Below, in pieces: positions 1 to 7,908 of a stretch of 64,000 bases of DNA. The translations under genes were made by a program, and so were the position numbers. The stretch is from an uncultured Allomuricauda sp. (GTDB lineage Bacteria > Bacteroidota > Bacteroidia > Flavobacteriales > Flavobacteriaceae). Each line of letters starts with the position of its first letter. The first letter of the stretch is position 1. The notes beneath the pieces are model-generated. The model did not search any database, was not told the DNA's origin, and worked only from the letters and a program-made list of their open reading frames with translations. The stretch is taken from contig NZ_CANMPQ010000001.1 of the NCBI RefSeq assembly GCF_947499695.1, positions 434,001 to 498,000 of the forward strand, given 5' to 3'.

Positions 1-910
1 TGCCGTTCTGCCCCCAATAAGCTGTCTTGATTGACTTTATTTTAGTGGCACGGGTAGTGAGAACTTTTGCTTTTGGTCCAAAGCCGCTTTTAAATTCCTC
101 CGTCCAACTTTCAATTGCATATGGAAATTCCGAGGTGAAATTAATGGTCAAGGTTCTTTCAAGTTCAGGATAGGTCATTGTGTAACTGCTAATTCCATCC
201 TGCGAAGTTAAACTTGCATTGACATTATATGCCTTGAGCTCTTTATGGCGAAGACGAACATATTCCAATGAGGGAATCATTGTGATATCCCCGGTTGGCA
301 AATCTGAAGGGTTGATTCTGATTTTATTCCAAATTTCGTTTTCCAGGAGGTTTTTTTCAAGGGAAATGTTTTGGTCCGCTTCACTTTCAAAATAGGAGTG
401 GGAGGTAAACTCAAATTTTTCCCGATTGTTGATTTGTGAGTATACATGCCCGCACCATTCTTGAACCGATAAGCTGCTTTTGATAGCATGTTGATTGTCA
501 TAAACGGGATAAAATGTACTTCCCATAACGGAATATGGATAAATACCAGTGAGGTATTTCTTTGTGGAATTTAATTTTAACACAGAAACATTCTCAGGAT
601 TGCTTCTATCTGCTTTAACCTGTTTTTCTGGCAAAAAGGGCTCTGTAACGTAAATCAAGACTGAATGACCATCTCTAATCTCACCATATCTGGCTTGTTC
701 AAGTTTATAGGATGTGATCTCCGCATTTCCGCTGTACCAGTACTTTTTAAAATCTTCGGAAGGTTGCTTTCTTGGTTTAATAGCCTTGGTAATAACAGGC
801 TCATCATTCAAAGCCATTTCCTTGTTCGAAGCTTTGCTTTTATCAATACATGATGAAAGCACCAACAATAGTCCAATTGTTATCAATTCAAAGCGAATCA
901 CCTTTTTCAT
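1..910 (-). CDS. Conserved flavobacterial lipoprotein (C-terminus beyond window)
   Basis: The reading frame opens at an ATG at 908-910 and runs uninterrupted off the left edge, so 303 codons are visible. It starts with a lipoprotein signal peptide whose lipobox ends VLSSC (Cys21), so the mature protein should be anchored in a membrane on the periplasmic side. A motif around residues 60-85 (YWYSGNAEITSYKLEQARYG) resembles a family conserved in Flavobacteriaceae. From memory, homologues are often labelled septum formation inhibitor Maf, but no Maf motif is present; the label probably leaked from the adjacent true maf gene. Function unknown. Confidence 0.8.
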   Translation of the reverse strand, partial: MKKVIRFELITIGLLLVLSSCIDKSKASNKEMALNDEPVITKAIKPRKQPSEDFKKYWYSGNAEITSYKLEQARYGEIRDGHSVLIYVTEPFLPEKQVKADRSNPENVSVLKLNSTKKYLTGIYPYSVMGSTFYPVYDNQHAIKSSLSVQEWCGHVYSQINNREKFEFTSHSYFESEADQNISLEKNLLENEIWNKIRINPSDLPTGDITMIPSLEYVRLRHKELKAYNVNASLTSQDGISSYTMTYPELERTLTINFTSEFPYAIESWTEEFKSGFGPKAKVLTTRATKIKSIKTAYWGQNG

Positions 911-945
911 ATCACGAGATTTTACGTAAAGTTACATATACCGTT

Positions 946-1548
946 TTAGGAAACCATATCCATTAACGTTTTGTAAACTAAATGGGTAGGTAAACCAACC
1001 ACGTTGGTGTACGAGCCTTTTATTTCTGAAATACCTATCATGCCAATCCATTCCTGTATACCATAGGCACCAGCTTTGTCAAATGGTTGACACCTTTTGA
1101 TATAATAGTTGATTTCTTCATTACTAAAATCCATAAACTTCACTAATGTCGTGGCGCTTACCGTTTTTTGAAGATTTAAGGTGGTAAAGCATACTGAGGT
1201 GATTACTTCATGCCAATCTCCCGACAGTTTACTCAGCATTTGGTAGGCTTCGTTTTCATTAGATGCCTTTGCCAGAGATTCATTGTTGAACCAAACCACG
1301 GTATCCGAGGTAAGTACAATTTCATTTTCCCCAAGTTCTGGTTTAAATGGAGTTGCCTTTAATTCTGCTAGATAGTTCGAAATTTGTTCTCCTTTCAGAT
1401 TTGCTGGGTAAATTTCTTCAACAGATTTGGGTTGTACCTCGAACACCAAGCCTAAATCTTCCAGAAATCGTTTTCTTCTAGGAGAGCCTGAACCAAGAAT
1501 CAGTTTATGGTCTTTTAGTTTTTCTTTTAGTGGATTGTTTTCAGTCAT
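946..1548 (-). CDS. maf: Maf-family nucleotide pyrophosphatase
   Basis: This is a 200-residue Maf/YhdE-type nucleoside triphosphate pyrophosphatase, a family that hydrolyses dTTP, UTP and modified nucleotides to monophosphates in the cytoplasm. The N-terminal substrate loop SGSPRRKRF (around residues 20-28) and the catalytic segment TSDTVV (Asp82) are intact, as is the conserved GAYGIQEW region near residue 155. The frame stays open upstream, but the ATG at 1546-1548 gives the family length and overlaps the stop of the upstream kdsC-like gene by 8 bp, implying translational coupling. It is the last gene of a DUF2520-kdsC-maf operon. Confidence 0.93.
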   Translation of the reverse strand: MTENNPLKEKLKDHKLILGSGSPRRKRFLEDLGLVFEVQPKSVEEIYPANLKGEQISNYLAELKATPFKPELGENEIVLTSDTVVWFNNESLAKASNENEAYQMLSKLSGDWHEVITSVCFTTLNLQKTVSATTLVKFMDFSNEEINYYIKRCQPFDKAGAYGIQEWIGMIGISEIKGSYTNVVGLPTHLVYKTLMDMVS

Positions 1549-2068
1549 TTTTTGCGCTGAAATTATCATTCCAGTCCCCTCGCACTTTGAGCACTTGTTC
1601 AATAATATCCCGAACACAACCATCTCCACCGTTCTTATGGGAGACGTAATCTGAAATTGCCTTGACTTCGGCAACTGCATTTTGTGGTGCCGTAGCTAGT
1701 GCTACCTTTTTCATCGGAGGAATGTCAGGCAGGTCATCTCCCATATAAAGCACATTCTCTGCATCAATATTATAGACATCCAAATATTCATCCAAAGGCT
1801 CTTCCTTATGATGAGCACCCAAATAAATATCAGTAACGCCGAGACCTTTTAAACGTTCTTTAACCCCTGCATTGGTTCCTCCGGAAATCACACAAACGTT
1901 ATAGCCTTTTTGAATGGCGGTTTTAACAGCATATCCATCCTTGACATTCATTTTTCGGAGCATCTCACCATCAGTTGTAATGAGTACCGAGCCATCAGTA
2001 AAAACCCCATCCACATCAAAGACAAAGGTGTTTATATTGCTCAATAGTTCTTTATAATTTTTCTTCAT
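1541..2068 (-). CDS. kdsC: KDO 8-phosphate phosphatase-like HAD hydrolase
   Basis: This is a 175-residue C0-capped HAD phosphatase of the KdsC/YrbI type. Motif I is FDVDGVFTDG (nucleophile Asp18, acid/base Asp20), motif II is the Ser in VISGGTN, and motif IV is MGDDLPD (Asp111, Asp112). Family members remove phosphate from 3-deoxy-D-manno-octulosonate 8-phosphate during KDO synthesis for lipopolysaccharide, although relatives act on other sugar-acid phosphates. It overlaps the DUF2520 gene by 17 bp upstream and maf by 8 bp downstream, so the three are co-translated. Substrate is inferred from family only. Confidence 0.85.
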   Translation of the reverse strand: MKKNYKELLSNINTFVFDVDGVFTDGSVLITTDGEMLRKMNVKDGYAVKTAIQKGYNVCVISGGTNAGVKERLKGLGVTDIYLGAHHKEEPLDEYLDVYNIDAENVLYMGDDLPDIPPMKKVALATAPQNAVAEVKAISDYVSHKNGGDGCVRDIIEQVLKVRGDWNDNFSAKND

Positions 2069-2813
2069 AGTTTTCTGTAATGGCTTGACTTAATATAGTG
2101 TAAAGTTCGGCATGTTTTTTATTTTTCAGTAATCTCAGATGGTTTTTTATACTTTCTGTATCACCTCTTTTGGCAGGTCCGGTTTGGGCCTCCATTGGAG
2201 ACATTTGCTGAATTTTTTGCGCCGTTTCTTGAATTAAAGGTTGTAAAAGTGAAAATGGGAGTCCTTCTTCCCGGCAGATTTCTTCTCCTATATGATAGAG
2301 GTGATTTGTGAAATTATTGACAAAAACGGCCGCAAGGTGTAATTTTTTACGCTGTTCGGAATTAACTTGGTATACACTTTGGGAAATTTGGCCAGCAAGC
2401 TTTAGCAAGAGGTCTCGAGAAGCTTTTTGGGCTGCTTCCAGACAGACAGGTATGTCCTTAAATGATATTGGCCTACCCATGCTAAAAGTTTGAAGTGGAT
2501 AGAAGACCCCTTTGTTCGGAGTAGGGATGCAATTCATTGACATTGCTCCCGAAGTATGCACTACAATTCCATTTTTGGTTGAAAGAGATTCCGCAACTTG
2601 GGAAATGGCATTGTCATTGATGGCAATAATATGGACATCGGCAGCTTTAACTTCTTGAATGTTGGAGCATGTCTCTACATGTCCGTTGAATCTCTTTAGT
2701 TTTTCTGGATTTCTACCGTAAACCTGGACAATCTTAACTTGTGGTGCATCCAGAAAAGCATCAAAAAGATGTTGAGCTACATTACCTGTTCCAATAAGAC
2801 TAATGGTATACAT
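2052..2813 (-). CDS. DUF2520 Rossmann-like oxidoreductase
   Basis: The 253-residue protein begins with a dinucleotide-binding fingerprint (ISLIGTGNVAQHL, residues 4-16) followed by a second beta-alpha unit, a region with HTSGAMS around residue 88, and a helical C-terminal half. This is the Rossmann-like plus DUF2520 architecture, distantly related to F420-dependent NADP reductase and pyrroline-5-carboxylate reductase. Its substrate is not established. It is the promoter-proximal gene of the DUF2520-kdsC-maf operon. A TATTTTTG element ends only 4 nt before the ATG, so the transcript is probably leaderless. Confidence 0.87.
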   Translation of the reverse strand: MYTISLIGTGNVAQHLFDAFLDAPQVKIVQVYGRNPEKLKRFNGHVETCSNIQEVKAADVHIIAINDNAISQVAESLSTKNGIVVHTSGAMSMNCIPTPNKGVFYPLQTFSMGRPISFKDIPVCLEAAQKASRDLLLKLAGQISQSVYQVNSEQRKKLHLAAVFVNNFTNHLYHIGEEICREEGLPFSLLQPLIQETAQKIQQMSPMEAQTGPAKRGDTESIKNHLRLLKNKKHAELYTILSQAITENYEEKL

Positions 2814-2817
2814 GGCT

Positions 2818-2825
2818 CAAAAATA
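2818..2825 (-). promoter_or_regulatory. -7 element (TATTTTTG) of the DUF2520-kdsC-maf operon
   Basis: On the minus strand TATTTTTG matches the Bacteroidota -7 consensus TAnnTTTG exactly. Four nucleotides separate it from the ATG at 2813, so the start site probably coincides with the start codon. No well-placed TTTG -33 element is seen. Confidence 0.6.
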
Positions 2826-2845
2826 GCCAACCGCAAACAAATGGA

Positions 2846-2873
2846 TAAGAAAAGCCATCAAATTTTGATGGCT
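2846..2873 (-). terminator. Rho-independent terminator after the His-rich exported protein gene
   Basis: A 10-bp stem (AGCCATCAAA with TTTGATGGCT) is followed on the minus strand by TTTTCTT. It lies 25 bp past the stop codon at 2898 and separates that gene from the DUF2520 operon. Confidence 0.75.
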
Positions 2874-2897
2874 CAACTGTTTAGGATAAAAAATTGC

Positions 2898-3281
2898 TCA
2901 GGCGCATGCCACAGTAACATCATGGCGATGGGCATTTCCAGTAGTGGATTCTATCGTAATCTGATTGTTGTTTTGCAATGTGGCAAAATGAGTTGTGGTT
3001 AGTTTGACTTTGTGATCATGACCTGACCCACCTTGAATAGAATATTCCTTTTCGACCCCGGCTGCTACATCCGCCTTAGATACAATTAGGGTATGGCCAT
3101 GATTGCTGGTAATGGTAATCGCGTTTGCCCCATTTTCGAAACAATCTCGAGCACTTGGATCAATATTCGGATCTCCGTTGGCACTGTCATCATTTGAGCA
3201 ACTTAATGCTGAATATGTCGGAACAGCCACAAGGAGTGCCCCAACACTTTTTTTGATAAAACTTTTTCTGTTCATTTTCAT
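2898..3281 (-). CDS. Small exported His-rich protein, unknown function
   Basis: This 127-residue protein has an N-terminal export signal (RKSFIKKS, then a hydrophobic stretch ending near SALSC). It could be a lipoprotein anchored at the Cys of SCSNDD or a Tat-like substrate with RK in place of RR. The mature part is a compact beta-type sequence with histidine pairs: NHGHT, GSGHDHK, TTTHF and GNAHRHD, plus two other cysteines including one next to the C-terminus. The spacing suggests metal binding, which is inference. It lies 73 bp downstream of the doxX-like gene on the same strand. ATG at 3273-3275 is an alternative start. Confidence 0.75.
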   Translation of the reverse strand: MKMNRKSFIKKSVGALLVAVPTYSALSCSNDDSANGDPNIDPSARDCFENGANAITITSNHGHTLIVSKADVAAGVEKEYSIQGGSGHDHKVKLTTTHFATLQNNNQITIESTTGNAHRHDVTVACA

Positions 3282-3354
3282 AGGATTTGTTTTTTAATTT
3301 ATAAGATACTGATAATTAATGAAATAGAGATGTTTCATTAAAGATGAATTATGG

Positions 3355-3726
3355 TTATACTGTTTTATCAGCATACAATTTGACCAATACAAATGCACCT
3401 ACGGCCATGACCAAATCTCGAACTGCTACATCTAGAAAACTACCACTAAAGATTAAAGTTAATGCTATGGCAATAAGCCAGAACATAACAACCAATCCTC
3501 CAATTTTGGGTTTTACAAGAACTAGTATTCCTGCGACGACTTCAATGATTCCAACAATCATCATAAAGGTTGCCGCTTGAAGAGATAACGCACTTAAAAA
3601 ACCTTCGGAAACGTACTTTCCCCATTCGGTTAGCAGGTTAACAAACTTATCTAACCCAGCAACAATAGGTACCAGGCCATAGGTGTACTTTAATACTGTT
3701 TTTGCTAATGAAATATTAGACTCCAT
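3355..3726 (-). CDS. DoxX-family inner-membrane protein
   Basis: The 123-residue protein has four predicted membrane segments (about residues 10-28, 48-68, 74-94 and 98-118), with the LVPIVAGLDKFVNLL and IVGIIEVVAGILVLVKP segments typical of DoxX/DUF417-like small membrane proteins. Family members are linked to thiol or redox stress and quinone-related functions, but biochemical roles are poorly defined. It is divergently transcribed from an ECF sigma factor, with a perfect 18-bp palindrome in the 97-bp gap, and is followed by a His-rich exported protein gene, suggesting a small stress-responsive unit. Confidence 0.8.
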   Translation of the reverse strand: MESNISLAKTVLKYTYGLVPIVAGLDKFVNLLTEWGKYVSEGFLSALSLQAATFMMIVGIIEVVAGILVLVKPKIGGLVVMFWLIAIALTLIFSGSFLDVAVRDLVMAVGAFVLVKLYADKTV

Positions 3727-3765
3727 AATTTTAGTTTTAATTTTAGATAAGTGATGTTCAAAAAG

Positions 3766-3783
3766 GTTACAAAATTTTGTAAC
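3766..3783. promoter_or_regulatory. Perfect 18-bp palindrome between doxX-like gene and ECF sigma gene
   Basis: GTTACAAAATTTTGTAAC is a perfect inverted repeat centred 48 bp from the doxX-like start and 49 bp from the sigma factor start. The size and symmetry suit a dimeric helix-turn-helix regulator (GTTAC-N8-GTAAC, Crp/Fnr-like spacing). The binding protein is unknown. Confidence 0.6.
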
Positions 3784-3823
3784 TATTTGACAAACATGCT
3801 ATCTAAAGACAAAGCATAGTCGT

Positions 3824-4504
3824 ATGGAGCCTAAACCTATTGGGAAGTTCAAATACCAAAAGTTGACCGATTCCGAAATCATCAAACGTATTTTGGCTGG
3901 TGAAAGGGAGCTCTATGAAATCCTTTTAAGAAGAAATAACCAGAAGCTTTTTAGGGTGATACGAAGCTATCTAAAAGATGAAAGTGAGGTGGAGGATATT
4001 ATGCAAAACACGTATTTGAAGGCTTTTGAAAAGCTATATCAATTCAAGCATTCATCCACATATGGGACTTGGTTGATACGAATTGGAATCAACGAAGTAT
4101 TAGCAAGATTGAAAGAGAAAGGGAAGGTGGTTGATCTCTATCAAAGGTCATCGGAAACAAAACAGAATTCCATTTTGGAAATACCGGACAAAACGCAATT
4201 GAACCCTGAAAAGCGCATCATACGAAATGAGGCAAAACAGCTTTTGGAAAACGCAATTGACACTTTAGAAGTCAAATATAGAACGGTTTATGTGCTAAAG
4301 GAGATTGAGGAGATGTCTATTACCGACATTTCCGAGTGCTTAAACATTTCCAAATCCAATGTAAAAGTCCGTTTGCATAGAGCTAAAAATACCCTTAAAG
4401 AAAATTTGTACGAGTTAACCGCAAACAAAGGAGATGTATTTGGGTTTGGTTTTAGTAGATGTGATAATATAACAGAGCATGTTATGGAAACCATTCTTGG
4501 TTAA
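3824..4504 (+). CDS. ECF-type RNA polymerase sigma factor
   Basis: This is a 226-residue sigma-70 family factor of the extracytoplasmic-function group. Region 2 is visible at about residues 30-95 (ESEVEDIMQNTYLKAFEKLYQF, GTWLIRIGINEVL) and region 4 at about 145-200 (YRTVYVLKEIEEMSITDISECLNISKSNVKVRLHRAKNTLKE). It redirects RNA polymerase to specific promoters. No anti-sigma gene lies next to it. Its divergent partner is the doxX-like gene across a palindromic operator, so a shared regulon is plausible. About 30 residues after region 4 show no recognisable domain. Confidence 0.92.
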   Translation: MEPKPIGKFKYQKLTDSEIIKRILAGERELYEILLRRNNQKLFRVIRSYLKDESEVEDIMQNTYLKAFEKLYQFKHSSTYGTWLIRIGINEVLARLKEKGKVVDLYQRSSETKQNSILEIPDKTQLNPEKRIIRNEAKQLLENAIDTLEVKYRTVYVLKEIEEMSITDISECLNISKSNVKVRLHRAKNTLKENLYELTANKGDVFGFGFSRCDNITEHVMETILG

Positions 4505-4704
4505 CAAAGATTACCGCTATGAAATAGAAGATAATAGTGTCTTCCAATTGCCCTGATCAAGTTTGTTTAGACATAGGTACGGAACTTGTATTGGGGCAAT
4601 TTCCATACTTTACTGATTTTCTTCCTAATTCCGCCAATCTAAAACAACTCAAGAATCACAAATAATGGGTTGAAAGATTGTATGGATTTTAAGCTTTTAG
4701 TAGC

Positions 4705-4712
4705 TACCTTTG
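4705..4712 (+). promoter_or_regulatory. -7 element (TACCTTTG) upstream of ccsBA
   Basis: TACCTTTG fits TAnnTTTG and lies 25 nt before the ccsBA ATG, giving a leader of roughly 18 nt. A TTG at 4678-4680 lies 24 bp upstream, slightly longer than the usual spacing. Confidence 0.5.
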
Positions 4713-4737
4713 TGGCCTTTAAATTAGACTTCCTATT

Positions 4738-7700
4738 ATGCTGGAAAAACTTTCCAACACCCTGTTCTCGACACGATTGATGGCCATTCTTTTTTTAGTA
4801 TTCGCAACAGCGATGGCATTCGGAACTTTTGTTGAAAGTTGGTACAGCACCGAAACTGCAAGGATATACATTTACAATGCCACCTGGTTCGAGGTAATCA
4901 TGGTGTTTTTTGTGATCAACTTTGTTGGAAATATTTTTAGATACCGGCTCTTAAGTTGGAAAAAGTGGCCTGTTCTCCTCCTGCATATCTCGTGGATTCT
5001 TATCATTTTAGGTGCATTCGTTACACGGTACATTAGCTATGAAGGGATGATGCCTATTCGCGAAGGGAATACTGAGAATCGATTTTATTCTGATAAAACC
5101 TACCTCACTGTTTTTGTTGATGGAGAGATTAATGGTGAAAGCAAACGAAGGGTACTGGAAGATGACATGATCGTTACTTCAGAAGGAAAGCGTTCGAGCC
5201 TTCCTTGGAAATCAGATTTTAACGGTCAAGGGTTTACCATTGCTTATGTCGATTTTATCGATGGAGCAAAAGAAGGATTAATCCCTGATGAAAATGGCAA
5301 CGAATATCTAAAAATTGTTGAAGCAGGCGATGGACAGCGTCATGAGCATTATCTGGAAAGTGGAAAAGTGGCAAGTATCCATAACGTACTTTTTTCACTG
5401 AACAAAGAAACCTCCGGAGCCATAAATATTTTCTCAGAGGGAGATGATTACCAAATTAAATCGCCATTTGAAGGAAGTTTTATGCGGATGGCGGATCAAT
5501 TCCAGGGAGAAGTTCAAAATGATAGCCTTCAATCCCTGCAATTAAGGTCTCTCTATTCCATGGCAGGAATGCAGTTTGTGATTCCAGAGCCCATTGTTAA
5601 AGGAAGCTATGGTGTTATAAAAGCCCCAGAAAATGAAGTTACAGAGGCCACTCAAGATGCCTTGGTGGTATCTATAACTGCCAATGGAGAAACTAAAGAG
5701 CAAAAACTACTAGGAGGGAAGGGCACTTCCAAGTTTTCTGATAAGATTAAGGTTGGTGGATTGGATTTTTCATTGAGCTATGGTTCTAAAGTTTATGAAT
5801 TGCCTTTTGCTATTAAACTAAATGATTTCATAGCCGAAAAGTACCCTGGGACAGAAACAGGTTATGCATCTTTCATGAGCCGAATAACCGTTGATGATGA
5901 GCGGCCTTTCGACTACGATATTTACATGAATCATGTTCTAGACCACCAAGGGTATCGTTTTTTTCAATCAAGCTTTCATCCAGATGAAAAGGGAACGATT
6001 TTGTCTGTAAATCATGATTTTTGGGGAACATGGATAACCTATATAGGTTATTTCTTGCTGTATATTGGTTTAATGGGCATTATGTTTTTTGGAAAAACAA
6101 GATTTAGAGACCTACAGCAAGCTCTGGAGAAAGTGAAAATCAAAAAGGCAGCGTTATCCTTGATATTATTTTTGGCAACGGGGGTGGCTTTTGCCCAAGC
6201 AGAAGGTACAGAAGGACATGAACATTCCAATTTGCCATCAAAAACACAAGTTGATTCCATCATCAACGCTAACATTGTCTCTCAAGAACATGCCGAGAAA
6301 TTTGGGGAACTCGTAATACAAGATGAAGGGGGGCGAATGAAGCCTATCCACACTTTTGCTTCTGAAGTTTTACGAAAATTAAGTGGAAAAAACACCTATA
6401 ACGACTTAGACGCTAATCAAGTGTTCTTGTCTATGATGATGAACCCGGGCGTTTGGTACAACACCGAGTTTATCACCTTGGCTAAAAGGGAGAACGATAG
6501 TATCCGTAAGATTATAAATGTTCCCAAAGGAACCGAATATGTTAAGGCCACGGATTTTTTCGATGCCAAGGGAAACTTCAAGATGAAGTCATATGTTGAA
6601 AAAGCCACTTCAACAACCAATCCATCAAATTTTGAAAAAGATTTTAAAAAGGTATTTGAAAGATTAAACCTGCTGGATATTGCTTTGAGCGGGCAGATAG
6701 TCAAGATATTTCCATTATTGAATGACGAAAACAATAAGTGGATATCTGCTATCGAATATCGGTCTGGCCAATACCAGGTTTCGGATTCATTGTACTCCAA
6801 TTTCATCAAGAATGCAATGCCATTTTATCTGGGGACTTTGAAAAGCTCAATTGCCTCGGGAGATTACTCCCAATCAGACAAATTGTTGGAGGCCTTCAAG
6901 CAAAATCAGAAGAACAATGGTGCTGAAGTCTTGCCAGATGATAAAAAGGTAAAAGCAGAAATTTTATATAATAAACTGGATATATTCAATAGGTTGTACC
7001 AGTACTATGCACTTGTAGGAGTTTTGCTTTTTATCATTCTAATTCTTCAAATCTTTAAAGAAAGGGAAATCCTGAAAGCAGCGGCCTATTTATTAAAAGG
7101 TACCATCATACTATTCTTTATATGGCATACGGGAGGTTTGGTGATGCGCTGGTATATTTCGGGCCATGCCCCCTGGAGCAATGCTTATGAAAGTATTCTA
7201 TATGTGGCATGGGCTACTATGGGTATCGGATTGGCTCTGGGAAGAAAAAGTGAACTCACAATTGCTGCAAGTGCTTTTGTTACATCTATGTTATTGTGGA
7301 TAGCCCACCAAAGTTGGGTAGACCCAGAAATTGCAAATCTGCAGCCTGTTTTGGACAGTTACTGGTTAATGATTCATGTTGCCGTAATTGTCGGTAGTTA
7401 TGGGCCTTTGACGGTCGGCATGATTCTAGGGGTGGTTTCTTTACTGTTGATCATATTGACCACAAAGAAAAATAAAGAGCGCATGGAACTCAACCTCAGG
7501 GAACTGATTGTAATCAACGAGCTTTCGTTGACCGCAGGTTTAGTAATGCTAATCATTGGCAACTTTTTAGGTGGTCAGTGGGCAAATGAAAGCTGGGGAC
7601 GTTATTGGGGCTGGGACCCTAAAGAAACCTGGGCCTTGATCTCAATCATGGTGTATGCTTTTGTACTGCATATGCGATTGGTGCCTGGTCTTAGAGGTAA

Positions 7701-7905
7701 ATGGACCTTTAGCTTTGCCAGTATTATTGCCTTTGCTAGTATTATGATGACCTATTTCGGGGTCAATTTTTACTTATCAGGACTTCATAGTTATGCTAGC
7801 GGAGATAAGGTAATTACACCGACCTTTATTTGGTATACCGTGTTGGGGGTATTTATTTTGGGAGGAATAAGCCTCTGGAGATATCGTGTCAACTACTCAA
7901 AATAA
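4738..7905 (+). CDS. ccsBA: Fused cytochrome c maturation protein CcsBA (ResB-ResC)
   Basis: The 1055-residue protein fuses ResB/CcsB and ResC/CcsA, the System II haem exporter and cytochrome c synthetase. The N-terminal half has three membrane segments, a large periplasmic ResB region (about 105-430) and another membrane segment near 440. After a second periplasmic stretch come the multiple CcsA helices (about 760-1045). The tryptophan-rich WWD haem-handling motif is intact near residues 945-970 (ANESWGRYWGWDPKETWAL). Conserved histidines include HTGG near 800 and HVAVIVGSYG near 883. Length is normal for flavobacterial fusions. It points to c-type cytochrome respiration. It ends 3 bp from the convergent carboxypeptidase gene with no terminator hairpin between them. 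Confidence 0.95.
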   Translation: MLEKLSNTLFSTRLMAILFLVFATAMAFGTFVESWYSTETARIYIYNATWFEVIMVFFVINFVGNIFRYRLLSWKKWPVLLLHISWILIILGAFVTRYISYEGMMPIREGNTENRFYSDKTYLTVFVDGEINGESKRRVLEDDMIVTSEGKRSSLPWKSDFNGQGFTIAYVDFIDGAKEGLIPDENGNEYLKIVEAGDGQRHEHYLESGKVASIHNVLFSLNKETSGAINIFSEGDDYQIKSPFEGSFMRMADQFQGEVQNDSLQSLQLRSLYSMAGMQFVIPEPIVKGSYGVIKAPENEVTEATQDALVVSITANGETKEQKLLGGKGTSKFSDKIKVGGLDFSLSYGSKVYELPFAIKLNDFIAEKYPGTETGYASFMSRITVDDERPFDYDIYMNHVLDHQGYRFFQSSFHPDEKGTILSVNHDFWGTWITYIGYFLLYIGLMGIMFFGKTRFRDLQQALEKVKIKKAALSLILFLATGVAFAQAEGTEGHEHSNLPSKTQVDSIINANIVSQEHAEKFGELVIQDEGGRMKPIHTFASEVLRKLSGKNTYNDLDANQVFLSMMMNPGVWYNTEFITLAKRENDSIRKIINVPKGTEYVKATDFFDAKGNFKMKSYVEKATSTTNPSNFEKDFKKVFERLNLLDIALSGQIVKIFPLLNDENNKWISAIEYRSGQYQVSDSLYSNFIKNAMPFYLGTLKSSIASGDYSQSDKLLEAFKQNQKNNGAEVLPDDKKVKAEILYNKLDIFNRLYQYYALVGVLLFIILILQIFKEREILKAAAYLLKGTIILFFIWHTGGLVMRWYISGHAPWSNAYESILYVAWATMGIGLALGRKSELTIAASAFVTSMLLWIAHQSWVDPEIANLQPVLDSYWLMIHVAVIVGSYGPLTVGMILGVVSLLLIILTTKKNKERMELNLRELIVINELSLTAGLVMLIIGNFLGGQWANESWGRYWGWDPKETWALISIMVYAFVLHMRLVPGLRGKWTFSFASIIAFASIMMTYFGVNFYLSGLHSYASGDKVITPTFIWYTVLGVFILGGISLWRYRVNYSK

Positions 7906-7908
7906 TTA

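Noticed and set aside
1549..1680. N-terminal extension of Maf by 44 residues
   Set aside because: It would lie inside the kdsC-like gene and is not Maf-like; the ATG at 1548 gives the family length.
3317..3340. TAATGAAA/TTTCATTA hairpin after the doxX-like gene
   Set aside because: It is A/T-only at the base and has no T run on the minus strand; co-transcription with the next gene is likely.
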